DNA from: Salinimicrobium nanhaiense
Lineage (GTDB): Bacteria > Bacteroidota > Bacteroidia > Flavobacteriales > Flavobacteriaceae
DNA length: 64,000 nucleotides
Direction: 5' to 3'
Assembly (NCBI GenBank): GCA_012038135.1
Contig: JAAVJQ010000003.1
Coordinates: 1-64,000 of the forward strand
Shown: positions 9,101-15,934 of the stretch, in pieces
Numbering within the stretch: position 1 is the first letter of the stretch
How the letters are laid out: each line of letters starts with the position of its first letter
The notes under the pieces: generated by a model
What the model saw: only the letters and a program-made list of their open reading frames with translations
Databases searched by the model: none
Told to the model about the DNA's origin: nothing
Program-made: the position numbers and the translations under genes

Positions 9101-9576
9101 AGATCGATACCGACTTCGAACTGCTGTTCCCCGATGATTACATCAACAACATTTCAGAAAGGCTGAATCTTTACACCCAGCTCAACAACCTGAAAACTGA
9201 AGAGGAGCTTCAGAAATTTGAAGCCGAACTGACGGATAGGTTTGGAGAATTACCAGCAGAAGCCGAAGATCTGCTTAACAGCGTCCGCATCAAATGGATC
9301 GCTTCAAAGATTGGTCTCGAGAAGATCGTGATGAAGCAGGGTAAACTTATCGGCTACTTTATTGCCGATCAGCAGTCGCGTTTCTATCAGAGTAAAGCTT
9401 TTACCCGAGTGTTGGAATACGTGCAAACGCATCCGCATAGCTGCACCATGAAAGAAAAGAAAACCCGCAGCGGGTTGAGATTGTTGCTTACGTTTGAGAA
9501 AGTAACTTCGGTGGATAAGGCACTAAAAGTGTTGCAGCCGCTGGATGTGAAGCCTCCTGTTGAGGTGGAGGAATAG
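6199..9576 (+). CDS. mfd: transcription-repair coupling factor Mfd
   Basis: Mfd removes RNA polymerase stalled at DNA lesions and recruits UvrA. The 1125-aa protein shows the UvrB-like N-terminal domains (about 1-340), the RNA-polymerase-interaction domain around LEVGDYVTHIDHGIGKFGG (about 434-455), the translocase with Walker A GDVGFGKT (586-593) and DEEQ box (687-690), LTATPIPRTLQ, the TRG-type segment, and the C-terminal TRCF domain (about 960-1090). The start is TTG at 6199; no upstream in-frame ATG exists after the promoter. Unusual: residues 312-320 (RHPELISGS) are encoded by a palindromic repeat, and the last codons are duplicated 1.6 kb downstream (11156-11209), implying an insertion at the 3' end. 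Confidence 0.95.
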   Translation: MSKSSIAQSFAQSAQQLELGKALALPRTHGQLKGLVGSALSFVVANAFEEAEKPFLLIFNDKEEAAYYLNDLEQLLGDKNVLFYPGSYRRPYQLEETDNANVLLRAEVLNRINSRKKPALIITYPDALFEKVVTRKELEKNTLKIKVGDELSIDFVNEVMFEYQFKRVDFVTEPGEFSVRGGILDVFSFSNDEPYRIEFFGDEVESIRTFDVETQLSTDQVKKITVIPNVEHKRLQEVRESFLKYISDKTVIFSQDPELLYDRIDKLFSKAEEAFKSLSEEIKHNEPEELFCNSTLLKEQMQEYSLVVTNSRHPELISGSTQEVIEFNTKPQPSFNKNFELLIQNLRENTEDGNTNYIFCVSEQQAKRFHDIFDDMEGEVKYKTVVLSMYQGFVAEDQKMICYTDHQIFERYHKFHLKNGYAKKQAITLKELTNLEVGDYVTHIDHGIGKFGGLQKIDVEGKKQEAIKLIYGERDILYLSIHSLHKISKYNGKDGKPPKIYKLGSNAWKNLKQKTKARVKHIAFNLIELYAKRRLQKGFAYGPDSYLQHELEASFLYEDTPDQSTATSDVKADMENERPMDRLVCGDVGFGKTEVAIRAAFKAVDNGKQVAVLVPTTILAFQHYKTFTERLKDFPVTVDYLNRFRTAKERRTTLEELENGRVDIVIGTHQLVNKAVKFKDLGLLVVDEEQKFGVAVKDKLKTIKENVDTLTLTATPIPRTLQFSLMAARDLSTITTPPPNRYPIESHVIRFSEETIRDAISYEIQRGGQIFFIHNRVENIKEVAGMIQRLVPDAKIGIGHGQMEGKKLEQLMLRFMNGEFDVLVSTTIVESGLDVPNANTIFINNANNFGLSDLHQMRGRVGRSNKKAFCYFITPPFSAMTDEARKRITALEQFSELGSGFNIAMKDLEIRGAGDLLGGEQSGFINEIGFDTYQKILNEAIEELKENEFRDLYEGQDSEDKEYVKDTQIDTDFELLFPDDYINNISERLNLYTQLNNLKTEEELQKFEAELTDRFGELPAEAEDLLNSVRIKWIASKIGLEKIVMKQGKLIGYFIADQQSRFYQSKAFTRVLEYVQTHPHSCTMKEKKTRSGLRLLLTFEKVTSVDKALKVLQPLDVKPPVEVEE
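7131..7160 (+). repeat. in-frame palindromic repeat inside mfd
   Basis: CCCTGAA (7137-7143) and TTCAGGG (7149-7155) form a hairpin within 'gtcaccctgaacttatttca', a form of the dispersed Bacteroidota repeat usually found between genes. It is read in frame as RHPELISGS at Mfd residues 312-320, in the loosely conserved N-terminal region, where a short peptide may be tolerated. Confidence 0.6.
9520..9552 (+). repeat. mfd 3'-end direct repeat, left copy
   Basis: These mfd codons (ALKVLQPLDVK) recur at 11156-11188 with a few mismatches and an identical core from 'gcagccgctggatgtgaag'. The two copies bracket the AT-rich decayed toxin region, as attachment sites bracket an element inserted in the 3' end of a gene. 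Confidence 0.7.
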
Positions 9577-9620
9577 GAAAAAGGCTTCTCTCCCTTTCGA
9601 GGTTGAGAGGCCAATTGTTA

Positions 9621-10028
9621 TTAATCCAACAGTGGTTCAGTATCATCTTCTAAAAAGATCTTTACCACAAGCGAATCCCCCCTTTCAACTTTTAAAGGTT
9701 TGAGATTTTTCCAACTTTTAGAAATACCGCCAGCAGTTATAGTGAAAGTTCCAGGCATTACTGCCAGAACTAACCCCTCGGGAGCTTCTGGTGGAAAAAT
9801 TAAATTGTTTACATGATAAGTAGCGGGAAATTCCACTAAGGAATCTTTACTATGAAAGCTAATTAAATTTATATAAGTGTTTCCTTGTTTTGATTTCCAC
9901 CTTTTTATACTGGCACCATTATCAGGTGACTTGTTTATTGCACAAGCTGTAGATGCTATTACTATTATTACCGAAACAGTTAGACTAACAGCCCACTGAA
10001 TTTCCTTTTTGAGATTTCGGATTGCCAT
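9621..10028 (-). CDS. small putative lipoprotein of unknown function
   Basis: About 135 aa, not recognised as a named family. A hydrophobic segment (VSLTVSVIIVIASTAC) ends in a possible lipobox, so it is probably an exported lipoprotein. The C-terminal part, with VMPGTFTITAGG and a DSLVVKIFLEDDTEPLLD tail, resembles the carboxypeptidase-regulatory-like fold common in Bacteroidota envelope proteins. The start could be the ATG at 10028 or a TTG at 10052; the ATG is preferred. It overlaps the end of a toxin C-terminal fragment (9985) in another frame and lies in the AT-rich insertion behind mfd, so it may be part of a toxin-immunity cargo. Function is unknown. Confidence 0.55.
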   Translation of the reverse strand: MAIRNLKKEIQWAVSLTVSVIIVIASTACAINKSPDNGASIKRWKSKQGNTYINLISFHSKDSLVEFPATYHVNNLIFPPEAPEGLVLAVMPGTFTITAGGISKSWKNLKPLKVERGDSLVVKIFLEDDTEPLLD

Positions 10029-10150
10029 ATTTATCTTTTCCCGTTTGTTCAATTAATATATTATTTTTAATTCGGTTTCGATCTGTTGAATTAGGATAGG
10101 CATGAATAAACCATGAAGCCCGGGAGGTCACTGTCAAATTTATTGTACTA
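9985..10150 (-). pseudogene. C-terminal fragment of a toxin-like protein
   Basis: A reading frame without its own believable start encodes about 50 residues ending STDRNRIKNNILIEQ...KGNSVGC. The end is clearly related to the end of the metallopeptidase remnant at 10682-11155 (ADRDRIKNRISAE...AGKKAC): both share DR-RIKN and end in Cys after a Gly/Lys-rich tail. It therefore looks like a second, 5'-truncated copy of the same toxin C-terminus, as seen when toxin tips are duplicated and swapped. No function expected. Confidence 0.5.
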
Positions 10151-10670
10151 CATAGCAAGAGACCATAACCTTTTCCATTTTCCATTCTCCTTTTTAAGTA
10201 GAATTAGTGACATCGAATAATCGGCTATCGAGCTTTGTTCCAGGAAGACTAGGCTTAGATTCTTCTCTCTATTAAATAAAGGTCTTGAAAATTTTAGCTC
10301 GATATTAAAATGATGATCCTGACAGCTTTCCAAGTTGATTGAAAATTTTTCCTTGTCCCATTGAAACTCGCTGTTAATCTGACTTTTCATATACTCTAAA
10401 TCTTTTTGGTTCAGTACATCTGTAATTGGTACCGCGTCACCTGTAGGAGTCCATTCTTGAATATTTGCTATTAATTTGAGAAAGTTTCCCCTGCGTGGTA
10501 ATCGAATTTACATTATAATCCAGTGGTTTAGAACACAAAACAAAATCTAAACCTTGATATTCATCAAGAACTGTTTCCACCACTTGGTAAATGTCTTTTG
10601 ATCTTACACTTTCATTTTCTGCTCTACATGTAGAGAGATTGAAGGATAGAATTAGAAAAAAAATTTTCAT
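10148..10670 (-). pseudogene. frameshifted secreted immunity-like protein
   Basis: Two reading frames form one gene if a single base is removed from the CCCC run at 10488-10491. The first (from 10670) starts with a signal peptide, MKIFFLILSFNLSTCRA, and runs ...VNSITTQG. The second continues NFLKLIANIQEWTPTGDAV and ends at 10148 with KWKRLWSLAM. No family is recognised. It lies 11 bases after the toxin-like remnant on the same strand, the usual place for an immunity gene, and its AT-rich composition matches that remnant. Either a real frameshift in a decaying locus or a homopolymer sequencing error. Confidence 0.55.
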
Positions 10671-10681
10671 AGTGAAAGGAT

Positions 10682-11155
10682 TTAACAGGCTTTCTTTCCA
10701 GCAGGCGAAACTCCATTTACAGTGCTATTGTCTGTTTCAGCTGAGATTCTGTTTTTTATTCTATCTCTATCAGCTTGATTAGGCACCAGATTGTTAAAAA
10801 TTATATTAGTCGTATTCGAATTATACAGTCCACCGTAGGCCAAATCTAAATAAAATGAATGAGGTAAGTTATATCCCAATTTTATTCCCATTTCTTACAA
10901 GGCATTAGCTATTGGAGTAACTAAATTTTCTTCCAGGTATAGAACATGGTGGGTATCATTTGCATTAGTGTTATGTTGTGAGGCATAATTATTCAAAGCT
11001 TCAGGGTAGTTAAGATCCGCTGCATTACGGTCATATCTGTATTGATAAGCTAAAAAAGCATGTACTGCCTCATGCACGAATGTTCGCGCCATGGATAAAT
11101 CGGTTGAATATTGTACACGATTTAAGTTTAAATGTGTAGTGCTGGTGGAAATAGA
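10682..11155 (-). pseudogene. truncated HExxH metallopeptidase toxin C-terminus
   Basis: The open frame begins abruptly at the junction with the second mfd end (about 11155), without a start codon, and reads HLNLNRVQYSTDLSMARTF followed by VHEAVHAFL, a zinc-binding HExxH motif. A TAA stop at 10895-10897 interrupts it after LVTPIANAL, and the same frame resumes as EMGIKLGYNLPHSFYLDL to end ...AGKKAC at 10682. The layout (HExxH, then a hydrophobic Tyr-rich segment, then DR-RIKN tail) resembles the peptidase tips of Bacteroidota polymorphic toxins. Both truncated and internally stopped, so a relic. Confidence 0.6.
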
Positions 11156-11209
11156 GCTTTAAAAGTACTGCAGCCGCTGGATGTGAAGGCGGAGGTTGAA
11201 GCCCCCTAA
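11156..11209 (+). repeat. duplicated mfd 3' end (right copy, relic of mfd C-terminus)
   Basis: Read in frame this gives ALKVLQPLDVKAEVEAP and a TAA at 11207, against ALKVLQPLDVKPPVEVEE in intact mfd. It has no start or upstream mfd sequence. It marks the right edge of the inserted AT-rich DNA: probably the original mfd tail, displaced when incoming DNA supplied a new one. Confidence 0.75.
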
Positions 11210-11524
11210 CCCTCGAAGGGGGTAATCGTGGTTAGATAAAAATGATTCGGAAAGATCATCCAAAAATGTCATTTTAGAGAGGTATCTTCTCGCTGAGGTC
11301 AGATTTATTCTATCTAAGTCAATGGGTAAACTCGAAAATAATTAAGAGGTTCACAATTATAATCCACCAAGTAAATTGTAAAATTTTGAAGATGAGTATT
11401 CATCCTTCAACAGGAGTCCCAATACGAGAAGGACAGCCGAGAGAAAGAGCAGGTATTTCATTCAGAAAAGATAGCAGAAAAAAATATTTTCCAAAAATAT
11501 CATTTTTGACAGGGTATTTGCAGC
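11210..11524. other. gene-free stretch after the insertion
   Basis: No gene is supported. Two copies of an 'aaaaatgtcatttt'-like near-palindrome lie at 11262-11275 and 11493-11510 (the second as AATATCATT). The same motif occurs beside terminators at 36264 and 40658. Confidence 0.4.
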
Positions 11525-11557
11525 AGACCTAACAGGTTTTCAAAACCTGTTAGGTCT
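11525..11557. terminator. long perfect inverted repeat downstream of the antiporter
   Basis: AGACCTAACAGGTTTT and AAAACCTGTTAGGTCT (16 bp each) are separated by one base. It lies 8 bases past the antiporter stop and could end its transcription, although a strong U tract is absent on the minus strand. The same palindrome is common as a dispersed repeat in Bacteroidota genomes (recalled, not checked). Confidence 0.6.
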
Positions 11558-11564
11558 CTTCTCT

Positions 11565-12825
11565 TCAGGTTCTACTCTCCAGATTCTCCCGCTCATTAGT
11601 TCCTTCAGTAGAACTGTGATAGAGTTTTTCAAGAGGAACACTGGTCAATCCATGAACAACTGTGGAAGCTACTACGATTAGACTGGGGACGATCCAGGCA
11701 TCTTCAAGATGCGCCTTGTCCTTAGAAAGCACCGCGTAGTACAGCGCGGCAACTCCTATGGGTCCAAACCAGCCCATAAGTAGCACACTATAAATCTTCT
11801 TCCGGAATTGCGGCATAACCGGCATGAGGAGTAAAAGTGCCGGTATTCTTCTAAGGAAAAGGATAAGGATCACTATCCAAACCGAAGTCCAGCCCATACT
11901 GTACCACTCCTGCCAGGGCAGCATTAGTCCCAGGATAAAAAATACCGGTATGGTTGTAAGTCTTTCCATCGTCTCCTGAACTTGCTCTTCTTTTAGGTCC
12001 TCATTTGCAGTAATATCTTTTGCGAAGGCGAAGCCGCCAACAAAGACTGCGATAATCGCATTCATTTTGAGCAGGTGAAAACCTCCCAGAAGAAGTAGCG
12101 CAACACCTATAGAAAAGGAGAGGAGCGTTTTCTCATTAAGGAATCCTGCTTTGTGAGTCTTCTTCATCAGGAATCCGCAGCCATAGCCTACTCCGTAGGC
12201 GAGGATGGCACAGAGAATATTCTCGTAAAGCAGCACTTTTGTAAGCCATTGGGAAAGGTCTCCACCGCCTTCTGCGCCCAACAGGTAAAGCGCCAAAAAT
12301 ACTATTGGATAAGCAAAACCGTCATTTGCGCCCGCTTCAAATGATAGAGCATTCCTGATTTTCTCCGGTAGATATTTTTCCGCCTTTTCCCCGGTCACCA
12401 GGGTGGACGCAACCACCGGATCTGTAGGCGTTACAATTGCACCGATCAGCAGACATTCAAAAACAGATAACTTCGGAAGGAGAAGGTAAATAATTCCGCT
12501 GCTCAAACCCCACATGAAGATCATTCCGAAGATAACCAGGTTAGACAGAGAGGCGGCATTTTTCCTGAAGATGTGCGTAGGAAGTCTCAATGCAGTTGCC
12601 ATTAAGGCCATGGCTATTGTGAATTGACAGGCGTATTCGAGTACCTTGAATTCTGTATGAGAATCGGATGACTTTTATAACGTTAAGAACATCAGGACTC
12701 AGGAAAACCCCCATTGCAAGGGCCAGAAGCGGTTCTGTAACAGAGAGGTTCTGGATTTTCTTAAAAAAAGCGCCCGAAAGAATGATCAAAAAGCTAATAA
12801 AGAAAAGGATAAGCATTAAGTCCAT
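11565..12825 (-). pseudogene. cation:proton antiporter, CPA1 (NhaP-like) family, frameshifted
   Basis: Inner-membrane sodium or potassium/proton exchanger. The N-terminal part (from ATG 12825) has SVTEPLLALAMGVFLSPDVLNVIK; the main part, in another frame, has EFKVLEYACQFTIAMALMATALRLP, GAIVTPTDPVVASTLVTG and FEAGANDGFAYP, the core motifs of the family, followed by further membrane helices. Removing one base from the TTTT run at 12673-12676 joins both parts into one ~420-aa protein (VIKSSDSHTEFKVLEYA). Alone, the longest frame (11565-12611, 348 aa) lacks the first helices. Either a true mutation or a homopolymer sequencing error; the motifs beyond the break are intact, which favours error or very recent loss. 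Confidence 0.8.
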
Positions 12826-13031
12826 GGCTGCAGGTTGTTGTGCGATTTTTATTTAAAGTTAAATGGTTGCTGCTCCTATTTTCTTAAGAAATTTATAAAA
12901 CTTCATTTTTCGGCCGGTTAGCTCCTGCTAATAACTTAAAGTTCCCTTAAGACAAATGTGAGTCTTCCATGAATCTTATATCTTGTATATAGGGCAGATC
13001 CTCAGGTCTTTGATCAACCAAAAAAAATTAC

Positions 13032-14291
13032 ATGCGACAGCTTATCATAAAAATTCCGGAGGGACACAAAGAGGAGATTCTTAAAACGGTAGATGAATTT
13101 AAAGGAAAGAATACCATCCATCTACAAAATGGTAACCACGACATCTTCTATGTTTTCCTTCCGAATCAAAAAGTAAATGACTTTTTAAAAAGAATTGATG
13201 AGTATGAGGAGCCAGAGGTGAATTTGATTCCCAGAGGGGTGATCTCCATGTATCCCCCTGCTTCGGAAGCACCGGACCAGGTGGCCGATGTGCAGCCAAA
13301 AAGTTCCCTGGAGATCTATCTTGGCGGGATCCAAAGTGTGGGTTCCATTTTTGGACTCGTTGGTTATTCCTTTGTTGCAGGAATTATAGTATGGATAGGG
13401 CTCTTTACTAGCACTAGTTATCTCCTGGTAGCAGCAATGTTAGTCGCCCCTTTTGCCGGTCCAGCCATGAATGCCGCTCTGGGAACGGCTGCAGGAAAGA
13501 AAGGACTTCTTAAAAGTAGCCTGGGCAGGTATGGGTTAGCTATATTGACGGGAATTGTAGCTAGTTTTCTTATGACGCTTCTATTTCCGTTGCAAACACT
13601 CACTCCTTTGATGGAGCAAGTGAGTCAGGTATCGAAATTCGCAGTTTTGCTGCCTTTGGTTTCGGGATTTGCTGGAGCTTTAAATATTTGCCAGAGTGAA
13701 AGAGACAGCCTGGTTTCCGGTGCAGCTGTGGGTATTTTAGTGGCAGCCTCTCTTGCGCCACCGGTTGGACTTGTAGGTGCAGGTTTATACATGATGGACT
13801 GGCAGGTGGTTCTAAGCAGCCTCTTTAGAATTTTACTTCAGCTCCTTGGGATCCATATTGCGGCTACCCTGGTATTTTACTTCTACGGAAAAGTAAGTCC
13901 GCGCGGAGTGAGATTTCTGAAAGGAAGTAAGAAATTAGGGATTATTACTACCGGGGTAGTCATTCTGGGGATTGGTGCTATGATGTTCTGGCAATTCAGT
14001 CAGCCGCCATTTCTCCGGAAAGCCAGCATGAATACCGAACTTAATGAGGTTCTCAATACCGAGCTGCAAAAGATCCCCTATATCCTGGTGCTCAATAAAG
14101 ATGTAACTTTTACAAACGAGAAATTTGAGGGTACTCCTGTAGCTACTTTTGCTGCTACGGTTATGCTGAAAGATTCCACCCTAAATAAAGAAAAGGCTAA
14201 GGCAGAGATTATTGAGCACTTGAAGCAAAACATGCAATATGATGTCGGGAATATATATGAAGTTTTTGATATCAATGTGGTAGAACGATAA
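13032..14291 (+). CDS. DUF389 membrane protein
   Basis: 419-aa protein of the DUF389 family. A soluble N-terminal region (1-90) is followed by a conserved membrane core with about six helices: LVGYSFVAGIIVWIGLF, LLVAAMLVAPFAGPAMNAALG, a LLPLVSGFAGALN segment, GILVAASLAPPVGLVGAG and GIHIAATLVFYFYG. A further helix near 310-330 precedes a C-terminal soluble domain (about 335-419). The membrane core matches the family; transport or signalling function is not known. It starts 10 bases before the DUF421 gene's upstream partner region and the next gene begins 9 bases after its stop, so the two are probably co-transcribed envelope proteins. Confidence 0.88.
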   Translation: MRQLIIKIPEGHKEEILKTVDEFKGKNTIHLQNGNHDIFYVFLPNQKVNDFLKRIDEYEEPEVNLIPRGVISMYPPASEAPDQVADVQPKSSLEIYLGGIQSVGSIFGLVGYSFVAGIIVWIGLFTSTSYLLVAAMLVAPFAGPAMNAALGTAAGKKGLLKSSLGRYGLAILTGIVASFLMTLLFPLQTLTPLMEQVSQVSKFAVLLPLVSGFAGALNICQSERDSLVSGAAVGILVAASLAPPVGLVGAGLYMMDWQVVLSSLFRILLQLLGIHIAATLVFYFYGKVSPRGVRFLKGSKKLGIITTGVVILGIGAMMFWQFSQPPFLRKASMNTELNEVLNTELQKIPYILVLNKDVTFTNEKFEGTPVATFAATVMLKDSTLNKEKAKAEIIEHLKQNMQYDVGNIYEVFDINVVER

Positions 14292-14300
14292 CTTCATAGT

Positions 14301-14828
14301 ATGGACGATATAACTTTTTTGTGGAATGGATGGCAGGCGCTCATTAGGATCGTGGTAGTAGGAGTCCTGTGTTATGTCGCGCTGGTGGTAGTTCTAAAAG
14401 TTTCAGGGAAAAGGACCCTTGCCAGTCTTACTGCTTTCGATTTTGTCATTACAGTAGCCATAGGAGCAGTTTATGGCCGCTTACTTACTGCAAAAGATGT
14501 TTCAATCTCTGAAGCTATTACCGCCTTCGTTCTTTTGGCAATTCTTCAATATGTCTTTTCCTGGTTACAAATGCGGTACAAAATTTTTAGAAAAATATTT
14601 ACTGCCAATCCAAAGCTGCTTTATTATCGCGGGGAATTTTTGGAAAAGGCAATGAAGAAAGAAGGAGTGGCAAAAAGTGAACTTATAGGGGAGGCAAGGA
14701 AAAAAGGGTACGGAAATTTTGAAGAAATTGAACTCATTATTTTGGAGAGTGATGCCACTTTTTCCATTATTGGAAAGCTAACAGATAGTGATTCTGCTAC
14801 TTACAAGGAAATTCTGAATGACTGCTAA
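14301..14828 (+). CDS. DUF421 (YetF-like) membrane protein
   Basis: 175-aa inner-membrane protein. Three N-terminal helices include the family signature KVSGKRTLASLTAFDFVITV and AIGAVYGRLL, followed by the soluble domain with NPKLLYYRGEFLEKAMKKE and GYGNFEEIELIILESD, all typical of DUF421/YetF. YetF-type proteins have been linked to spore or envelope processes in Bacillus, but no role is known in Bacteroidota. The gene follows the DUF389 gene by 9 bases, and its 3' end overlaps the convergent yraN by 4 bases. Confidence 0.9.
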   Translation: MDDITFLWNGWQALIRIVVVGVLCYVALVVVLKVSGKRTLASLTAFDFVITVAIGAVYGRLLTAKDVSISEAITAFVLLAILQYVFSWLQMRYKIFRKIFTANPKLLYYRGEFLEKAMKKEGVAKSELIGEARKKGYGNFEEIELIILESDATFSIIGKLTDSDSATYKEILNDC

Positions 14829-15184
14829 AAGTGTAAAAATGCATCTTCAAGATGCTCCAGTCTTGTTCCTGCCTTGTTTTTAATAATTGCTATTATATCA
14901 AACCTTACCTCCACATCCAGGTTATGCTCATTGACAAAGAAATCAATGGCTTTTACCAGTTGATTAATCTGTTTTTTCTTTACAAAATCCTGCGGATCCC
15001 CAAAGTCTGGCGTACTGCGGGTCTTTACTTCCACAACGGCCAGAATGTTATCTTTCCTGGCTATGATATCAACTTCTGCCTTTTGGTAAATAAAGTTGCG
15101 GGCCACGATTTCATAACCCTTAGCTAAAAGATGAGCAACAGCCATCTCTTCTCCCTTTTTCCCAAGTTCATTATGTTGTGCCAT
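14825..15184 (-). CDS. YraN family (UPF0102) nuclease-like protein
   Basis: 119 aa, full length for UPF0102/YraN. The restriction-endonuclease-like core is visible: GKKGEEMAVAHLLAKGY, AEVDIIARKD and VVEVKTR, giving the expected acidic pair and Lys of a PD-(D/E)xK fold, then VRFDIIAI. Related to archaeal Holliday-junction resolvases; the cellular role is unsettled. It converges with the DUF421 gene, overlapping by 4 bases. Confidence 0.92.
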   Translation of the reverse strand: MAQHNELGKKGEEMAVAHLLAKGYEIVARNFIYQKAEVDIIARKDNILAVVEVKTRSTPDFGDPQDFVKKKQINQLVKAIDFFVNEHNLDVEVRFDIIAIIKNKAGTRLEHLEDAFLHF

Positions 15185-15243
15185 AGGGATGGTAATTAGA
15201 GGGTCCCAAAAAGTGATAAAAAATCTGCTTTTTCGGAATCCTG

Positions 15244-15822
15244 CTATTCAGGTTGGTAAAGCACAGCCTGTACTTTTAAGTTAAGGGTCTCGATTTCTTC
15301 GGGAGTGGCTTCCACGATCTGGTCTCCAACAAATTTTCCTGGAGGAGTATTGGTCGGTGTGAGAAAGACGCGAATACCGGAATCGGAAAGTTTTCCGCCG
15401 TTCCAATCCACAGCACCACTGTAGTCCCATCCAAAGCCATAGAACTTTATAGGATTTCGGTTTAGTCGCACCAATTCGTCATAGGTGGTACCAACTTTAA
15501 TTCCGTTGAGAGCTTTCCAGCGACCATTTTTATCGAAACGCAGTTGGTGGAGTTGAGTGCGGGCATCGTCTTTCCAGGTGATCAATAACTCATCGGCTGT
15601 ACCGGGGTATAAGATGCTGTATGGTCTTTCTACAGTGCCTTCCTCAAAAAGATCTGTACCTTCAGAAATTTGAGCTTCAGGATATATGGTTTCAAGATCA
15701 TTTTCAGCAATAACTTCAGCTAAATTTTCAAGCTGAAATTTTTCAGCAGAAGCAGAAGTCATTCTTTTGCTTTTACAACCTGCAGCTATTAAAATGAGCC
15801 CCAGGATAAAGAATTTTCTCAT
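15244..15822 (-). CDS. hypothetical lipoprotein
   Basis: 192 aa. The start MRKFFILGLILIAAGCKSK is a clear lipoprotein signal peptide with Cys16, so it is probably anchored in the membrane and faces the periplasm. The mature part contains VKVGTTYDELVRLN-like sequence (IKVGTTYDELVRLNRNPIKF) and FGWDYSGAVDWNGGKL, seen in an uncharacterised Bacteroidota lipoprotein family. No catalytic motif is apparent. It is divergent from metG. Confidence 0.75.
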   Translation of the reverse strand: MRKFFILGLILIAAGCKSKRMTSASAEKFQLENLAEVIAENDLETIYPEAQISEGTDLFEEGTVERPYSILYPGTADELLITWKDDARTQLHQLRFDKNGRWKALNGIKVGTTYDELVRLNRNPIKFYGFGWDYSGAVDWNGGKLSDSGIRVFLTPTNTPPGKFVGDQIVEATPEEIETLNLKVQAVLYQPE

Positions 15823-15903
15823 GATTGGTTTTTTATAAAATTGCGGAACATTTGGCGCACCTCCATCCCCTTTTGCTAAAATTTAACGTGTAATCCCCTG
15901 CAC

Positions 15904-15931
15904 TTGCTTAACTTTACAGCCTTTAATTTTG
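15904..15931 (+). promoter_or_regulatory. Bacteroidota consensus promoter of metG
   Basis: TTG at 15904-15906, a 17-base spacer and TAATTTTG at 15924-15931 match the TTG-N17-TAnnTTTG consensus exactly. The metG ATG is only 3 bases after the -7 box, so transcription should start at or next to the start codon, giving an mRNA with almost no leader. Confidence 0.75.
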
Positions 15932-15934
15932 CAC

